Shown: piece by piece, positions 26,496 through 36,123 of the stretch
How the letters are laid out: each line of letters opens with the position of its first letter
How positions within the stretch are numbered: the first letter of the stretch is position 1
From: Firmicutes bacterium ZOR0006
Lineage (GTDB): Bacteria > Bacillota_I > Bacilli_A > Culicoidibacterales > ZOR0006
Assembly (NCBI GenBank): GCA_000798955.1
Contig: JTLC01000010.1
Coordinates: 1-64,000, forward strand
Direction of reading: 5' to 3'
DNA length: 64,000 nucleotides
Program-made: the position numbers and the translations under genes
Notes under the pieces: generated by a model
What the model was told of the DNA's origin: nothing
The model's database searches: none
The model's input: the letters and a program-made list of their open reading frames with translations, nothing else

Positions 26496-27947
26496 ATGAA
26501 TTTTAAAAAGAGTCTTTGGTCAACAGCAGCAATTGCGTTAACAGCAACAACATTACTAACAGGATGTGGTGCCAGTGGCACAGCAACAAGTGGGAGTGAA
26601 GGTGGCGTAACCAATTTAACATGGTATGTCATTGGATCACCACAACGTGATACAGCAACTGTCCAAGAAAAAATTAACGAATATACATCCGAAAAAATTG
26701 GTGTCACAGTCGATATTAAATCCGTTGATTTTGGTGATTATAACCAAAAGATGCAAGTTGTCTCAAGTTCGGGGGAACCATATGATCTTGCATTTACAGC
26801 CGCTTGGGCGAATGATTATCTTGTGAATGCACGTAAAGGCGCATTTCTACCAATTGATGACTATTTAACAACAACAGAAGGACAAGAGCTATACGAAACA
26901 ATCGATGCACGTTTCTGGGAAGGAGCGAAAATCGGTGGGGAAACGTATGGGGTCCCAACTCAAAAAGAAATTTCAGCAGCACCAATGTGGGTGTTCACGA
27001 AAGAGTATGTTGAGAAATATGACATTCCTTATGAAGATATTCACACCTTACAAGATTTAGAACCGTGGTTACAACTGATTAAAGATAATGAACCAGGAGT
27101 AACACCGTTATATGTTTCACGTGATTTTTCAACACCATCTTCGTTTGATTTATTATTAGAGCCACTCGGAGTCGCGTTGAATAGTGAAGGTGAATTAAAA
27201 GTTGAAAATATTTTCGAAACACCAGAAAAAGTGCAAGCATTAGAAACAATGCGTGATTGGTACCAAAAAGGTTTAATCAATTCTGATGGAGCAACTGCTG
27301 GAGATGATAAATCAATTAAACGTTTTGTGACAAAAGGTGATGGGCAACCATATGCTGATGTTATTTGGTCAAAAGATTTAGGTTATGAAGTTGTCACGTC
27401 AGAAATCATGCAACCAGTGATTACAAACGCGAGTACAACTGGTTCATTAACAGCTATTTCTGCAACATCAGAACATCCAGAAGAAGCATTTAAGTTTTTA
27501 CATCTCTTGAATACAGATGAGTATTTACGGAACCTTGTGAACTATGGTATCGAAGGTACGCATTATGAAAAAGTAAATGAAACGCAAATCAAATTATTGC
27601 CAGAACAAAAAAATTATTCAATGCCTTACTTTGCACTAGGAAATATGTTTAATACGTATACGTTAGAAAACGAACCAGTTACAAAGTGGGAAGAATTTGT
27701 TGAATTCAATAATTCAGGAATCACATCACCAGCACTTGGGTTTAAATTTGATCCAACACCAGTTCAAACTGAAGTCGCTGCGTTCCGTAATGTGCTTGAT
27801 GAATTTGGCGCACCGTTAAATACGGGAACTGTTGATACAACAGACTACTTAAAGAAATTAAATGATAAACTCAAATCATCAGGAATTGACAAAGTGAAAG
27901 AAGAAATGCAACGTCAACTCGATGAATGGGTAGCAGAAAATAAGTAA
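26496..27947 (+). CDS. ABC oligosaccharide-binding lipoprotein, LplA type
   Basis: This 483-residue lipoprotein has a signal peptide ending in LLTGCGAS (lipidated C24), followed by the family start NLTWYVIGSPQRD. It belongs to the large LplA/YtcQ binding proteins that work with LplBC permeases, matching the permeases upstream. AAACGGGGGA is the SD. The 76-bp gap before it holds an AGCTTC/GAAGCT hairpin that may shield the mRNA and raise its level. The ligand, probably an N-glycan or mannoside, is inferred from the adjacent GH38, GH85 and ROK genes. Confidence 0.9.
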   Translation: MNFKKSLWSTAAIALTATTLLTGCGASGTATSGSEGGVTNLTWYVIGSPQRDTATVQEKINEYTSEKIGVTVDIKSVDFGDYNQKMQVVSSSGEPYDLAFTAAWANDYLVNARKGAFLPIDDYLTTTEGQELYETIDARFWEGAKIGGETYGVPTQKEISAAPMWVFTKEYVEKYDIPYEDIHTLQDLEPWLQLIKDNEPGVTPLYVSRDFSTPSSFDLLLEPLGVALNSEGELKVENIFETPEKVQALETMRDWYQKGLINSDGATAGDDKSIKRFVTKGDGQPYADVIWSKDLGYEVVTSEIMQPVITNASTTGSLTAISATSEHPEEAFKFLHLLNTDEYLRNLVNYGIEGTHYEKVNETQIKLLPEQKNYSMPYFALGNMFNTYTLENEPVTKWEEFVEFNNSGITSPALGFKFDPTPVQTEVAAFRNVLDEFGAPLNTGTVDTTDYLKKLNDKLKSSGIDKVKEEMQRQLDEWVAENK

Positions 27948-27959
27948 GGAGTGAAATCA

Positions 27960-28835
27960 ATGGCAACATTAGTCTATGACTTTGGTGGCACAGCGATTAA
28001 ACTCGGTTTATTTGAAGGAGAGGAGTTGAAGCTGCATACGCAGTTCCCAACTCCTTCAACTTTTGAAGAATGCCAAGCGTTGTTAATGAAGTCGATTACA
28101 AAATATGAACAGGAATATGGAATTGAAGGAATCGCCTTAAGTATGCCGGGTGCCGTGGATACGAAAACGGGAATAATTGGTGGTGCAAGTGCGATTCCAT
28201 ATATTCATAACTTTGAGTGGTATCCATTTTTTCAAGAAATTTTACCAGTACCAGTCAGTATGAACAATGATGCTAACTGTTCGGCATTAGGTGAAGTGTA
28301 CTATGGCAGTGCTACTGGAAGCCAAGATGTCTTGTTTATCGTCATTGGGACGGGAATTGGTGGTGCCATCGTCAAAGCTGGTCAAATTCATAGCGGTGTT
28401 CATTTGCATGGTGGTGAGTTTGGTTATATGATTCACAATCGTGAGACAATGCAAATTTGGAGCGAGCAAGCTTCAACGCATGCACTAATCAAAAGAATCC
28501 AACGACTGAATCCGACAATTCAGACAGGTGAACAAGTATTTGAATTTGCCAAAGAGAATCAAGAAATTAGTGCTGAAGTGGCTGCTTGGTATCACGATTT
28601 AGCACTTGGTATTTATAATTTACAGTATAGTTTTGATCCAGAGTGTATCGTCATCGCTGGTGGTGTGAGTGAACAAGCAGAGTTTCAAACACATCTTGAA
28701 CAAGCCATTACGCAAATTCTCGATCATGTTGGGATTGCAACAGTTGTGCCAACAATTAAAGTTGCTGCCAATGGGAATCGTTCGAATTTGTACGGAGCCT
28801 ATGCCTATCACCAACAAGTTCATCATTTAATGTAG
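27960..28835 (+). CDS. ROK-family sugar kinase, second
   Basis: This 291-residue kinase starts MATLVYDFGGTAIKLG with the ROK phosphate motif. It has NNDANCSALGE with the catalytic aspartate and IGTGIGGAIV. GGEFGYM replaces the usual zinc cluster, as in streptococcal ROK proteins of glycan loci. The ATG at 27960 follows AAGGAG; a GTG at 27951 lies inside the SD and is unlikely. It is the last gene of the ABC-GH38 operon, 12 bp after the binding protein. It probably phosphorylates mannose or N-acetylglucosamine released inside the cell. Confidence 0.85.
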   Translation: MATLVYDFGGTAIKLGLFEGEELKLHTQFPTPSTFEECQALLMKSITKYEQEYGIEGIALSMPGAVDTKTGIIGGASAIPYIHNFEWYPFFQEILPVPVSMNNDANCSALGEVYYGSATGSQDVLFIVIGTGIGGAIVKAGQIHSGVHLHGGEFGYMIHNRETMQIWSEQASTHALIKRIQRLNPTIQTGEQVFEFAKENQEISAEVAAWYHDLALGIYNLQYSFDPECIVIAGGVSEQAEFQTHLEQAITQILDHVGIATVVPTIKVAANGNRSNLYGAYAYHQQVHHLM

Positions 28836-28993
28836 AAGGAAGCTGTCAATGCCCTGACAGTTTGTGATAAATTACCCCAATTGAATTTTTTACCCCTTGA
28901 AAATTCAGTTACTCTCCAATAAGATAGAATTTGCTGGGTGCACAAAAAAGAACGCCAATGTAACAAAGTTACATCCTTAGGAGGCGATTTCTG

Positions 28994-29122
28994 ATGAAAA
29001 AAACAAGTAAATGGTTGTTAGAGTGGATCATTCCACCGATTGCTGATGAAACGACACCAAAGCCAGTGCGGCTGTGGTTATTATTTCACGCGGAAACACT
29101 ATTTTGTGCCTTTCACTTTTAG
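28994..29122 (+). CDS. Small protein of 42 residues, unknown
   Basis: A short open frame begins MKKTSKWLLEWIIPPI and ends ETLFCAFHF before a TAG. A clear AGGAGG (28979-28984) lies nine bases upstream, and a strong terminator follows at 29174. It is amphipathic at the start, with several tryptophans, and has no clear membrane helix. I recognise no family. It lies between the ABC operon and the GH1 gene, so it might be linked to the glycan locus or be an unrelated peptide. Confidence 0.55.
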   Translation: MKKTSKWLLEWIIPPIADETTPKPVRLWLLFHAETLFCAFHF

Positions 29123-29173
29123 GAAGTCCGTACCCAGCTCCTAATGTGGACGACGCGTAGCGGGTCCCAAAGG

Positions 29174-29207
29174 AAGCACCTCATTCAATGCGAGTGAGGT
29201 GCTTTTT
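29174..29207 (+). terminator. Terminator after the 42-residue ORF
   Basis: AAGCACCTCA and TGAGGTGCTT form a 10-bp stem followed by T's. Confidence 0.85.
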
Positions 29208-29213
29208 TATGCA

Positions 29214-29242
29214 TAAAAAAAGGAGCTGGCGAAGCCAACTCC
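29214..29242 (-). terminator. Terminator of the GH1 gene
   Basis: AGGAG-TGGC and GCCA-CTCC pair with a GAA loop. A's to the left give a U-tract on the minus strand. It lies immediately past the GH1 stop at 29249. Confidence 0.8.
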
Positions 29243-29248
29243 GGATGA

Positions 29249-30634
29249 TTATTCAACATCAGGGAGCACATTTGTTTCAGCTAAGGCTTTGAACCAAAGA
29301 CCAGAACGTTTGACAGTGCGGGTTTGAGTTGCTAAATCGAGAGCGATGAGACCGTAGCGATTTTTATACGCATTCAACCACGACCAGTTATCAATGCCTG
29401 TCCAAACATGATAACCAACACAATTTGCTCCGGATGCGAGAGCTGAGGCTAAGGCCGAAAGGTGATCATGAAAAAACTGGATGCGATAAGTATCTTGAAT
29501 TTGACCAGTTTCATCAAGAAAACGTTGTTCATTTTCAACACCCATGCCATTTTCAGCAACATACCACCGCGGATTCCCATAGTCATTTTTTAAACGAATC
29601 GCTAAATCAAACAGGCCTTGAGGATAAATTTCCCAGCCACGATACGGATTCATGATACGCTCGGGCCACTCGTAATGAGCAAAATATGTTTCGGGCATGA
29701 GTTGTTCGGGTTGATGAGTTGGTGCTTGAACACGACGCGGTTGATAGTAGTTGACACCTAAAATATCAACAGTATTTTCGGCAATGATTGCTAAATCGTG
29801 CTCGGTGTAATTTGGGAGAGCATCATGAGCTTGCAACAGATCCACTAATGGTTGTGGGAATGTGCCTTTTAAAGCCGGGTCTAAAAACGAACGATTGAAG
29901 AAACAATCGGCAATCAAGGCGGCTTGTTTATGCTCAGGACTCAGATCTTTTGGATAAATTGGTGATAAATTGACGATAATGCCAATCTCACCGGGAAATT
30001 TTCCGGAACGAAAAGCAGCAACGGCACAGGCATGGGCAAGAGCGAGGTGATAGCCAACTTGAGCTGCACGTTTGCTATCAACAACGGCAGGATAGTGGAA
30101 TTGATAGAGATAGCCACACTCAACAATGACAATCGGCTCGTTAAAAGTAAACCAATGAGCAACTAAATCACCAAACAGAGAGAAACACGTTGACGCATAG
30201 GTAGCAAAGGCAGAAACAACATGCCGGTTTTCCCAACCACCAAGATTTTGCAACGGCAGTGGTAAATCAAAATGGAACAAATTAACAAAAGGTTCAATCC
30301 CAACTTCATGCATTGTGGTGAAGATATCGCGATAAAAAGCTACTGCTTGCTCGTTGATTTCACCAGTCCCTTCCGGGAATATGCGCGACCAGCTAATTGA
30401 AAGACGTAATGAATTTAAGCCAATTGAGCGTAATAAACGTAAATCTTCACGATAGTTTTTCGCAAATGTTGATGTTGTTTGTGGACCAACCTGGTCAAAA
30501 AACAGCTCGGGATTTTCTTCAAACCAATAATCCCAAATATTTTGCCCTTTGCCATCATCTGGTAAGTGGCCTTCACTTTGTGGCGCTGAGGTTGCGCTCC
30601 CCCAATAAAAATTGTGTGGAAATGTATATTTCAT
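29249..30634 (-). CDS. GH1 glycosidase (beta-glucosidase/beta-mannosidase type)
   Basis: This 461-residue enzyme has the GH1 fold. The acid/base glutamate lies in FTFNEPIV (E167) and the nucleophile in YVAENGMG. The C-terminal NWSWLNAYKNRYGL region lacks the canonical S-K-Y signature of phospho-glycosidases, so a non-phosphorylated substrate is likely. There is no signal peptide. It lies 65 bp downstream of the GH85 gene. In this setting it could cleave the Man-beta-1,4-GlcNAc core bond left after GH85 and GH38 action, but a plain beta-glucosidase remains possible. Confidence 0.85.
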   Translation of the reverse strand: MKYTFPHNFYWGSATSAPQSEGHLPDDGKGQNIWDYWFEENPELFFDQVGPQTTSTFAKNYREDLRLLRSIGLNSLRLSISWSRIFPEGTGEINEQAVAFYRDIFTTMHEVGIEPFVNLFHFDLPLPLQNLGGWENRHVVSAFATYASTCFSLFGDLVAHWFTFNEPIVIVECGYLYQFHYPAVVDSKRAAQVGYHLALAHACAVAAFRSGKFPGEIGIIVNLSPIYPKDLSPEHKQAALIADCFFNRSFLDPALKGTFPQPLVDLLQAHDALPNYTEHDLAIIAENTVDILGVNYYQPRRVQAPTHQPEQLMPETYFAHYEWPERIMNPYRGWEIYPQGLFDLAIRLKNDYGNPRWYVAENGMGVENEQRFLDETGQIQDTYRIQFFHDHLSALASALASGANCVGYHVWTGIDNWSWLNAYKNRYGLIALDLATQTRTVKRSGLWFKALAETNVLPDVE

Positions 30635-30699
30635 CATCAGAACTCCTTTATGAGAAAAGTACGGTCCAAGAAATGTTGGACCGTACAGTAGTAGCGGTA

Positions 30700-33456
30700 T
30701 TAATTGGCAATACCATTGACATCAATTGAATAAATACGAACGGCCGAGTCAGCACCTTGTGTTGGTTTGTTAATCGTAATTTTCACATAACGTGCACGAT
30801 GAGCGGCAAATGTATCTGTTGTCTCAGCGGCAGTGTTTTTCTTCACTTCAACAATCGGAGCAAAAGCGACACCGTCAAGGCTCGTTTCGATCGTATATGA
30901 CTGCGTATTCATATCAGGGCCTTCACCACCAGCTTCAGCGTGTGCCATGTAGACTTCGCTAATCAGTGTTTCTGCACCTAAATCAATGGTAATGTCATGT
31001 GGAGCTGGGCCAACAGCACACCATTTAGTTGATAAATCGCCGTCAAGAACGAATTGTGGTGCCTCACCATCATGAATGAAGCTAGAAGCAGTTGCCGTTT
31101 TTCCAGCAGAGACACTCGTGATCGTAGCAGCAGCAGGATCAACAGTAATTAAATCAATAATTTCGCGGGTATCCTCACCTTTCTCATTTTTGGAAATGAG
31201 TGTGACAGGATACGTACCTGGTGTTGAATAGGTAACAGTTGGTTCGGTATCAGTCGATGTTTCGACATCACTACCTGGCAGCAACCATGAAAATTCGGTA
31301 CTTGTTTGCGAACTTAAATTTGAGAAGGTGACAGTTTCACCGGGAGCAACAAGCGTTTGACTCGCTTTGAAATTTGCTTTCGGTAACGTGTTATCTGGCC
31401 AAGTCAACGTTGTAATTTGTTTCTCACCGCGTTCGTAATTGGCATTGAGTGCGTAAACAGCAAACTGTGTTTCATTTCCGGTTTCTGCACGTTGAAGTGC
31501 ATTCACAAAGAAAATATCATTCGGCGTTGCTCCTAAGAATGAGAGTGAACCATCTGGATTTTCGCGATAGACTTCGTAAAGTTTTGCATCAGCAACTGGC
31601 TCGAAATCAAGCGTTACACCAGCAAACATATCATCCTCTTCGAATAATTGATCTGTGATTGTGATCGCAGACATATCGAGTGTTGGCACTTTTGCATCTG
31701 TTGTCAATGCCAGTTTTCCAAGATTGAAGCTGAGTTTGTTTACTTCGGTATCAGCACTTACTTTAAGGCTCACAGTCGCCAATGTTTTTCCACTGTATGG
31801 ACTTAAATCATACGTTAAGGTTGACCACGATTCTGTGATGGTCTCACCAGTAATTGTGGCAGTTTCGCCATCCGCAAAAGTTAAGACAAGATCAACAGTG
31901 ATTGGATTATTCGACTGCAGAGAAATGCTCGCAAGTGCCGACTCCGGGATTGCGGCTTGGGCACTATATAAAGTCCAATAAGAAGGCATGTTTGCTTCTA
32001 AGTTTCCTGTGACTTTTAAACTATTTCCCCCGTAAAAGGCATTAGCATAATCAATTGAAACACCTAAATTATTGGTACCTTCGTGTGTCCAGAGCCAACG
32101 ATAGGTTGGTAGTACATCAGCAAGACTGCGGTTGTTCCAATCTAACAAGGATACTTGTTCACCATCAATAAAATAGTTATAACCATTTCCCACGTTGAAG
32201 TGAGTTTGGAATGGGAATTGGGTCAACACCGAACGTTCAGCAACATAGGTAGAAATACCACGCCATTGCGTACCTGTTGTTTCAGTTAAAAGTGCTGGAT
32301 TTTGGAATTCATTGACCCAGAAACGATTTTCTTTCATTTCAAAATCATCGGGTGATTCTGATGAAGCGTAAGACCAACTCGGACTGTACAGACCTAAAGA
32401 TGTCTGTGTCGTATTTCCTTTTTCAAAGAGTTCCCATTTGACAGGCGTTGAGAACCCTTCGGCTTGAACATCAATTCCAGCATAGAGTTCATACGGATCA
32501 AAGCCAATTTGCGTTGCTAAGGTATTGGTTTGTTCGAGTAATTTTTCCGGTGCTAATTTATCGGTTGTCCACCAAAAGTTTAAAAACATGCTGTCAGCAA
32601 TTTGTTCTTTGTTTTCATCCATCAAGAAGAATTGATTTTCTGCTGTTAAGGCATTTTGCCAATCCATTTCTCCCGACTCTGTCATTGAGTCATACCACAT
32701 AATTTCTAATGATGGTGAGTCAGCTTTAAAAGCTTTGATGAAAGCTTGCATTTTTTTTGCATGTTCGGCTGTCAAAGGGGCTTCATCAGTTGATTCCGTT
32801 TCTTGATTGATAAACCAGCCTTCGAAGCCGTACGTTTCAGCAACTTCAATTAATTTGGGAATAATTGGAAAGTCACCATTCGCATCTTGTTCCAAAAATA
32901 AATCGAGCCACTCCATTTTCCCGCCATGAACAGTCATTGGGAAAAAGATTGTTCCTAAAACCGGTACGCCGTTTTTATGGGCAACATCAATGACATCAGC
33001 ACTTGGAGGAACAATAATTCCTTCGCCTGCTGACCCGCCCCAATACACGAGTTTATCAACATACTGCCAATACGAAAACGTGTTTGAACGGAAAGATGTA
33101 CTACCTTGGGCTGGATTCCCACTCGTGCTCGTATTCATCATCGAAATAGCTACTAAATTGGTGTCATGATTTTGTTTGTCATGCAACAAAGGTAAAGCAG
33201 CTTTGTCAACACGAGGAATGAGTGGCTGGCTACTCACATTAAATGCTGTTGTCTCTGCTGTGGTTGGATCCCATTCAAGTAATTCATCAGGATACCAGTG
33301 CGGTGCAAGCGGTTGATTACTCATTTTCAAAGTTGTACCTTCTTCGGTCACCTGGAAAGTTTGATTGGTTTGCGTAGCAGTCCCAGTCGTACAGGCACTG
33401 AGCAGTGTTGTTGCACCGAAGATGCAAGCAAACGAAACCCCAATTTTTTTGTTCAT
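30700..33456 (-). CDS. Secreted GH85 endo-beta-N-acetylglucosaminidase lipoprotein
   Basis: This 918-residue surface enzyme cuts between the two core GlcNAc residues of N-glycans. A signal peptide ends in LLSACTTG (lipidated C22). The catalytic domain begins with APHWYPDELLEW (51-62) and holds GFEGWFINQETES with N217 and catalytic E219, the GH85 signature. A PKD-like domain (about 690-775) and a discoidin/F5-8C-type carbohydrate-binding domain (about 785-915) complete it. SD and start are clear. A cre-like site lies 32 bp upstream, suggesting CcpA control. It should release host glycans for the adjacent ABC transporter. Confidence 0.94.
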   Translation of the reverse strand: MNKKIGVSFACIFGATTLLSACTTGTATQTNQTFQVTEEGTTLKMSNQPLAPHWYPDELLEWDPTTAETTAFNVSSQPLIPRVDKAALPLLHDKQNHDTNLVAISMMNTSTSGNPAQGSTSFRSNTFSYWQYVDKLVYWGGSAGEGIIVPPSADVIDVAHKNGVPVLGTIFFPMTVHGGKMEWLDLFLEQDANGDFPIIPKLIEVAETYGFEGWFINQETESTDEAPLTAEHAKKMQAFIKAFKADSPSLEIMWYDSMTESGEMDWQNALTAENQFFLMDENKEQIADSMFLNFWWTTDKLAPEKLLEQTNTLATQIGFDPYELYAGIDVQAEGFSTPVKWELFEKGNTTQTSLGLYSPSWSYASSESPDDFEMKENRFWVNEFQNPALLTETTGTQWRGISTYVAERSVLTQFPFQTHFNVGNGYNYFIDGEQVSLLDWNNRSLADVLPTYRWLWTHEGTNNLGVSIDYANAFYGGNSLKVTGNLEANMPSYWTLYSAQAAIPESALASISLQSNNPITVDLVLTFADGETATITGETITESWSTLTYDLSPYSGKTLATVSLKVSADTEVNKLSFNLGKLALTTDAKVPTLDMSAITITDQLFEEDDMFAGVTLDFEPVADAKLYEVYRENPDGSLSFLGATPNDIFFVNALQRAETGNETQFAVYALNANYERGEKQITTLTWPDNTLPKANFKASQTLVAPGETVTFSNLSSQTSTEFSWLLPGSDVETSTDTEPTVTYSTPGTYPVTLISKNEKGEDTREIIDLITVDPAAATITSVSAGKTATASSFIHDGEAPQFVLDGDLSTKWCAVGPAPHDITIDLGAETLISEVYMAHAEAGGEGPDMNTQSYTIETSLDGVAFAPIVEVKKNTAAETTDTFAAHRARYVKITINKPTQGADSAVRIYSIDVNGIAN

Positions 33457-33487
33457 TATTTATTTCCTCCTTTTTTTGGCGAATCAA

Positions 33488-33501
33488 GGAAAACGCTTTC
33501 C
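33488..33501. promoter_or_regulatory. cre-like palindrome upstream of GH85 gene
   Basis: GGAAAACGCTTTCC matches 12 of 14 positions of the cre consensus and sits 32 bp from the GH85 start. It may mediate catabolite repression. Confidence 0.5.
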
Positions 33502-33850
33502 CTCAATCGTGTTAATTGTATCATGGGGAAAAAACAACGATAAGTGGAGCTATTGTAGAAAAACTGGAAAAATCGCAGAATTTTGAATAATTCCTTCTAA
33601 CGAGTGCAAAATCGATAAATCATGGGGATGAGATATTCTTTTTAGGTACGGGAATTGATGCGAAATTGTCGAGTAAGCCTGTGATTGCTGCTCTTTTTTT
33701 GTCGGGAAACTGAAACTTGGAAAAAAATGAGTAATAAATGTGAAAAAGGTAATGAAAAGGTTAACTAGGCGGAAAAAGGTCGTTTTTTTGATGAGGAAGT
33801 TCGTCAGGAAATTCCTTTCACTTTGCTGAAATGTGAAAAAACCTTTATTT
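33502..33850. other. Divergent intergenic region between GH85 and GHL10 genes
   Basis: About 350 bp without a gene. Apart from the cre-like site at one end and the GHL10 promoter at the other I see no terminator or strong structure. It probably carries both divergent promoters. Confidence 0.5.
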
Positions 33851-33878
33851 TTGATACCGCTATCAGCTACACTATAAA
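33851..33878 (+). promoter_or_regulatory. Promoter of the GHL10 gene
   Basis: TTGATA (33851-33856), a 16-bp spacer and TATAAA (33873-33878), 25 bp before the start codon. Confidence 0.55.
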
Positions 33879-33903
33879 CGAGAAAAGAAGGGGGAATTAC
33901 AAC

Positions 33904-36054
33904 ATGAAAAAAACTTTAAAGATGCTAGCCGTTGGTGCATTAGCGGTTACAGCATTGCCACTGACAACATTTGCACAAATTGGGGAGCAGCAACCAGGGC
34001 AAGTGCAACTCTATAGCTTTGATAAAACAACAGGAGCCTACGACTTTAATAAGCCAATTCAACATAATATGAAAACAGATGGAACGGGGCAAGATGTTTT
34101 CATTCCAGAAACGGCACAAGCTGAAAAAGCAGAATTCCGCTCTGCTTGGACCGCAACGGTATTAAATTTAGATTTCTTAACAAATATGGATAAAGGTGGA
34201 ATTACGGAAGAAGTATTTAAAGCTGAATTTGAAAAATTGATTGATGCCCATGTTGAGAATGGCTTTAATGCAATGATTTTCCAAGTGCGACCTAAATTAG
34301 ATGCATGGTATCCATCGGAGCTCAATCCATGGTCAGAATATTTAGTAGGGACACAAGGAGCGACACCGGCATTTGGTGATTTCGATCCAATGGCCTATAT
34401 GGTTGAGCGTACACATGAAGCGGGAATTGAATTCCATGCGTGGTTTAATCCGTACCGTGTCAGCAATAATACGGGTGAATTAGATGACTTAAAAACAACA
34501 GAGCAAATTATGAGTGAACAAAAGTTAGCTGATACGAACTTTGCCGTACAAAATCAAGATTTAACCTTTAAATTTGCTGGTAAAGTGTATTTAAATCCAG
34601 GTGAGCCTGCAGTGCAAGATTATGTTGTCGACAGCGTGATGGAAGTTGTTGAAAAATATGATATTGATGGTGTCCACTTCGATGATTATTTCTACCCATA
34701 TAAATCATCAGGTTTAAAATATGTCCGTGATGAAAATGGCGCAATTGTCACTGATGAAAATGGAAACTGGGTGTATGAAAAAGATACTGCCGGGAAACCA
34801 GTCAAAGAAGATTTATTGTTTGAGCACTTTACGATTGATGGAACAACACCATTAGACCAAGCAACATATGAAAAATATGGCAATGGGATGGAAATCAATG
34901 ATTGGCGTCGTCACAATATCGATACGTTAATTGAACGTCTCAATAACGAAATTGATGCGCATAATGAAGCGAGCGATTTAACGACAGATAGCTATGTTAA
35001 ATTAGGAATTAGTCCATTTGGGATTTGGGGTCATGCCTCACATCCGGAAACACCAGAAGGATCAGATACACCGTTAGGGTCAACATCAAGTTATCTTGAC
35101 TTTGTTGATACGAAGAAATGGGTAGAAAATGAATGGTTAGACTATGTTATTCCCCAAATTTACTGGTCATTCCAACAGACAGCAGCACCGTATGCTGAAT
35201 TAGTTGATTGGTGGGCAAATACAGTTGAAGGAACGGATGTACAACTATATATTGGTCATGCAAACTATAAATACTACAATACATGGGATTCAACGTTTGG
35301 AAATCCCGAAGAGATTATCAACCAAATTCGCTTTAACTCAATGTATGATACGGTAAAAGGAAGTGCCTTCTTTGCATTAAAAGATTTTGTGAATGATCGA
35401 AATCCAAACTGTACAAGTAAACCAGATGCGTGTGCACTTGCGAAAGAAGCTGCCGAATTAGTGAAAGCAGAATATTTAGCAAAACCAGCGATTATGCCAG
35501 TTGATCCAACGCAAGCAGCATTAACACCGGATGCAACGCCAGTGTTCAATGTCCAACAAACACAAACTCAATTAACATGGGAAGATACAGCAACATCTTC
35601 AGCAAAAGCATATTTAATTTATGCGGTGAATGAAGCAAGTGGTGATGTGACAGCAGTCGAAAACTTAGTCGGGAAAGTTACACGTAATGGTGCAACACAA
35701 CTAAGCTATGAGTTGCCAGAAACAACGACAGCAACACACTACTATGTAAGTGCTGTCAATGGTGCGAGTGAAGAAACAAAAGCAGTGTCAACAAATAACG
35801 TACCAACATTTGTCGGTGTTGACGATGTGACACTTGAGCGAAAAACGAGCTTTGACGCACTTGCGGGTGTGACAGCAACCGATATTGAAGATGGTGATTT
35901 AACAGCAGCTATCGTTGTAAATAGTAAAAAAGTCAATGTCAATAAGCCAGGGACATATGAAGTATCATATAGTGTCACTGATGCCGATGGAAATGAAACG
36001 ACAGTCATTCGTCAAGTTACAATTTTAGAAAAAGAGAAACCAAATAAAAATTAA
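33904..36054 (+). CDS. Secreted GHL10-family glycoside hydrolase-like protein
   Basis: This 716-residue protein starts with a signal peptide (MKKTLKMLAVGALAVTALP, cut near TFAQ). A catalytic-like barrel of the GHL10 type (PF02638, YngK-like) follows: FRSAWTATVLNLDF near the front, DGVHFDDYFYPY in the middle and PQIYWS toward the end. The C-terminus has a fibronectin-III-like domain (about 550-640) and an Ig-like DUF5011-type domain. The start is set by AAGGGGGA. Substrate is unknown; related proteins act on glycan or cell-wall polymers. It is divergent from GH85 and may belong to the glycan locus. Confidence 0.82.
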   Translation: MKKTLKMLAVGALAVTALPLTTFAQIGEQQPGQVQLYSFDKTTGAYDFNKPIQHNMKTDGTGQDVFIPETAQAEKAEFRSAWTATVLNLDFLTNMDKGGITEEVFKAEFEKLIDAHVENGFNAMIFQVRPKLDAWYPSELNPWSEYLVGTQGATPAFGDFDPMAYMVERTHEAGIEFHAWFNPYRVSNNTGELDDLKTTEQIMSEQKLADTNFAVQNQDLTFKFAGKVYLNPGEPAVQDYVVDSVMEVVEKYDIDGVHFDDYFYPYKSSGLKYVRDENGAIVTDENGNWVYEKDTAGKPVKEDLLFEHFTIDGTTPLDQATYEKYGNGMEINDWRRHNIDTLIERLNNEIDAHNEASDLTTDSYVKLGISPFGIWGHASHPETPEGSDTPLGSTSSYLDFVDTKKWVENEWLDYVIPQIYWSFQQTAAPYAELVDWWANTVEGTDVQLYIGHANYKYYNTWDSTFGNPEEIINQIRFNSMYDTVKGSAFFALKDFVNDRNPNCTSKPDACALAKEAAELVKAEYLAKPAIMPVDPTQAALTPDATPVFNVQQTQTQLTWEDTATSSAKAYLIYAVNEASGDVTAVENLVGKVTRNGATQLSYELPETTTATHYYVSAVNGASEETKAVSTNNVPTFVGVDDVTLERKTSFDALAGVTATDIEDGDLTAAIVVNSKKVNVNKPGTYEVSYSVTDADGNETTVIRQVTILEKEKPNKN

Positions 36055-36085
36055 GTAACAAATAAATCACTACAGATAAAATGAG

Positions 36086-36113
36086 AAAAGCACGCCAAAT
36101 GAGGCGTGCTTTT
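36086..36113. terminator. Bidirectional terminator
   Basis: AAAAGCACGCC and GGCGTGCTTTT form an 11-bp stem between the GHL10 gene and the convergent helicase gene. Confidence 0.88.
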
Positions 36114-36123
36114 AAATTTACCA

